DNA of 30,183 nt from JAPSGM01 sp036556985. GTDB lineage: Bacteria > Chloroflexota > Limnocylindria > QHBO01. The translations under genes were made by a program, and so were the position numbers. Where the stretch lies: the NCBI GenBank assembly GCA_036556985.1, contig DATBIK010000062.1, forward strand, positions 1 to 30,183. Reading direction: 5' to 3'. Each line of letters opens with the position of its first letter. The first letter of the stretch is position 1. The notes under the pieces are model-generated. The model saw only the letters and a list, made by a program, of their open reading frames with translations. It did no database searches and was not told the DNA's origin. Positions 29,223-30,183 of the stretch are shown here, piece after piece.

Positions 29223-30158
29223 TCACTTCGCGCGGCGTGCCACGCGGGCGAGCAGCCAGCGCGTCCCGAAGTACGCGGCCGCGGCATAGGCGATGCCGGC
29301 CAGGACGTCGATCACGTAGTGGTCGCCGGTGAACACGATCGCCCACCACACGAGGACGGCGTAGCCGAGTGCCGCCCAGCCGATGGCGCCGAACGCGCGC
29401 CGCAGCACGAGGAAGGCGAGGAACGGATAGCCGGCGTGCAGCGACGGGAAGGCGGCCACCCCGTTGGGATTCACGCCATAGAAGACGTACGAGCTCAGCT
29501 GGTCGCCATCCGGGTAGCCGAGCGCCTCGGCGATGACGCCGAAGGCCTCCGGCTTCAGGTAGCGGATCACCGGCTCGCCGTTCGGGCCGTCCAGGAAGCC
29601 GTCCTGTGCCGCCATCCAGGGTGGGGCCACCGGCAGGAGCAGGTACGTCACGAACCCGGCGAAGCTGAGGGCGATGAAGGCGGCGACGTAGTCGTGGTAC
29701 TGCGGCCGGCGGCGGACCCAGAGCAGCAAGCCGGCGACGATGGGCAGCGCGAAGTGGAGCATGTAGAGGACGGTGGCCACGATCGCCGCCGGCCCAACCC
29801 CCGTCGGCGGCGCCAGCCAGTCCTGGAGGACCTGCGTCGGCAGGTGGCCGAGCGAGATGAGCCGCTCGGCGGCGATGACGTCGGTGACGTGGACCGGGAA
29901 ACCGGCGTCGTCGGCGATGCCGCGCATGAGCTCGTAGGCCAGGAAGATGGCGACGAACGGGATCCAGTCGCGCAGGAACAGCCGCGTGCGCCCGAGCACC
30001 ACGCCGACGAGCAGGAACGCGACGAGGAGGACGTCGGGCGTGATGAGCAGGCCGCCCGCCACCATGAGCGCCACGACGAGGAGCGCATAGGCGAGGATCG
30101 CAGACAGCAGCCAGCGCTCGTTCCGCGCGCGGAGATCCTGCTCGGGATTCGCGGCCAT
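29223..30158 (-). CDS. PAP2-family membrane phosphatase/phosphotransferase, paralogue 2
   Basis: A 311-aa membrane protein of the same plan as paralogue 1. Shared segments include IFLAYELMRGIADDAGFPVH, FAGFVTYLLLPVAPPW, AAFPSLHAGYPFLAFL (PSLH at 238-241) and FTGDHYVIDVLAGIAYA (His280, Asp284), marking a PAP2_3/Aur1-like enzyme. The two lumen-facing motifs hold the expected catalytic His and Asp residues. The start ATG at 30158 has no clear Shine-Dalgarno; an AT-rich CAATAT lies six bases upstream and could be a -10 box, but the window ends soon after. It is the first gene of the pair as far as the window shows. Confidence 0.9.
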   Translation of the reverse strand: MAANPEQDLRARNERWLLSAILAYALLVVALMVAGGLLITPDVLLVAFLLVGVVLGRTRLFLRDWIPFVAIFLAYELMRGIADDAGFPVHVTDVIAAERLISLGHLPTQVLQDWLAPPTGVGPAAIVATVLYMLHFALPIVAGLLLWVRRRPQYHDYVAAFIALSFAGFVTYLLLPVAPPWMAAQDGFLDGPNGEPVIRYLKPEAFGVIAEALGYPDGDQLSSYVFYGVNPNGVAAFPSLHAGYPFLAFLVLRRAFGAIGWAALGYAVLVWWAIVFTGDHYVIDVLAGIAYAAAAYFGTRWLLARVARRAK

Positions 30159-30183
30159 CGGCGAATATTGGCCGAATGCGAAT

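Overview
The window is a 30.2 kb piece of a high-GC bacterial chromosome, densely packed and mostly on the minus strand. I infer Chloroflexota, possibly the Limnocylindria/Ellin6529 side. The reasons are the very high GC, frequent GTG starts, -10 boxes a few bases upstream of start codons (candidate leaderless messages), a VanW/lamin-tail/DUF5679 gene set and no sporulation genes. This assignment rests on gene style, not on a marker phylogeny. I see no rRNA, tRNA, CRISPR array, insertion sequence, phage gene or obvious recent transfer.

Layout. (1) 1-3341: the heat-shock operon hrcA-grpE-dnaK on the minus strand. dnaK runs off the left edge. The promoter is clear and is followed directly by a perfect CIRCE operator. 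(2) 3359-3931: one divergent plus-strand membrane gene resembling DUF2238. (3) 3843-11915: a minus-strand run of two VanW-family paralogues, lepA, a CPBP-like membrane protein, hemW and an ASCH-domain protein, with junctions that mostly touch or overlap. (4) 12102-12733: plus-strand rpsT with a good promoter and a long basic C-terminal extension. Together rpsT, lepA, hemW, hrcA, grpE and dnaK preserve a neighbourhood known from Firmicutes, with extra genes inserted.

(5) 12719-17320: a minus-strand glycolytic operon of ROK sugar kinase, gap, pgk and eno, with 4-base overlaps at two of three junctions. The GAPDH has Asp where the catalytic His should be, and the ROK kinase has altered zinc-site residues. 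(6) 17465-21195, minus: a 47-residue zinc-ribbon protein (DUF5679), a uridine/purine nucleoside phosphorylase and a large secreted lamin-tail/OB-module surface protein. (7) 21328-21975, plus: an unrecognised membrane protein, followed by a 330-base convergent intergenic region full of stem-loops. (8) 22306-26270, minus: carA-carB for carbamoyl phosphate, where CarB lacks the C-terminal allosteric (MGS-like) domain. (9) 26330-30158: a DUF4349 lipoprotein (minus), a divergent VIT1/CCC1-type metal transporter (plus), and two tandem PAP2-family membrane phosphatases (minus).

Most of the window is core metabolism and protein quality control. I do not see a clear new defence or mobile system. The points most worth a second look are the GAPDH His-to-Asp change, the shortened CarB, the extended S20, the recurring leaderless start architecture, and the structured RNA-like region downstream of carB.
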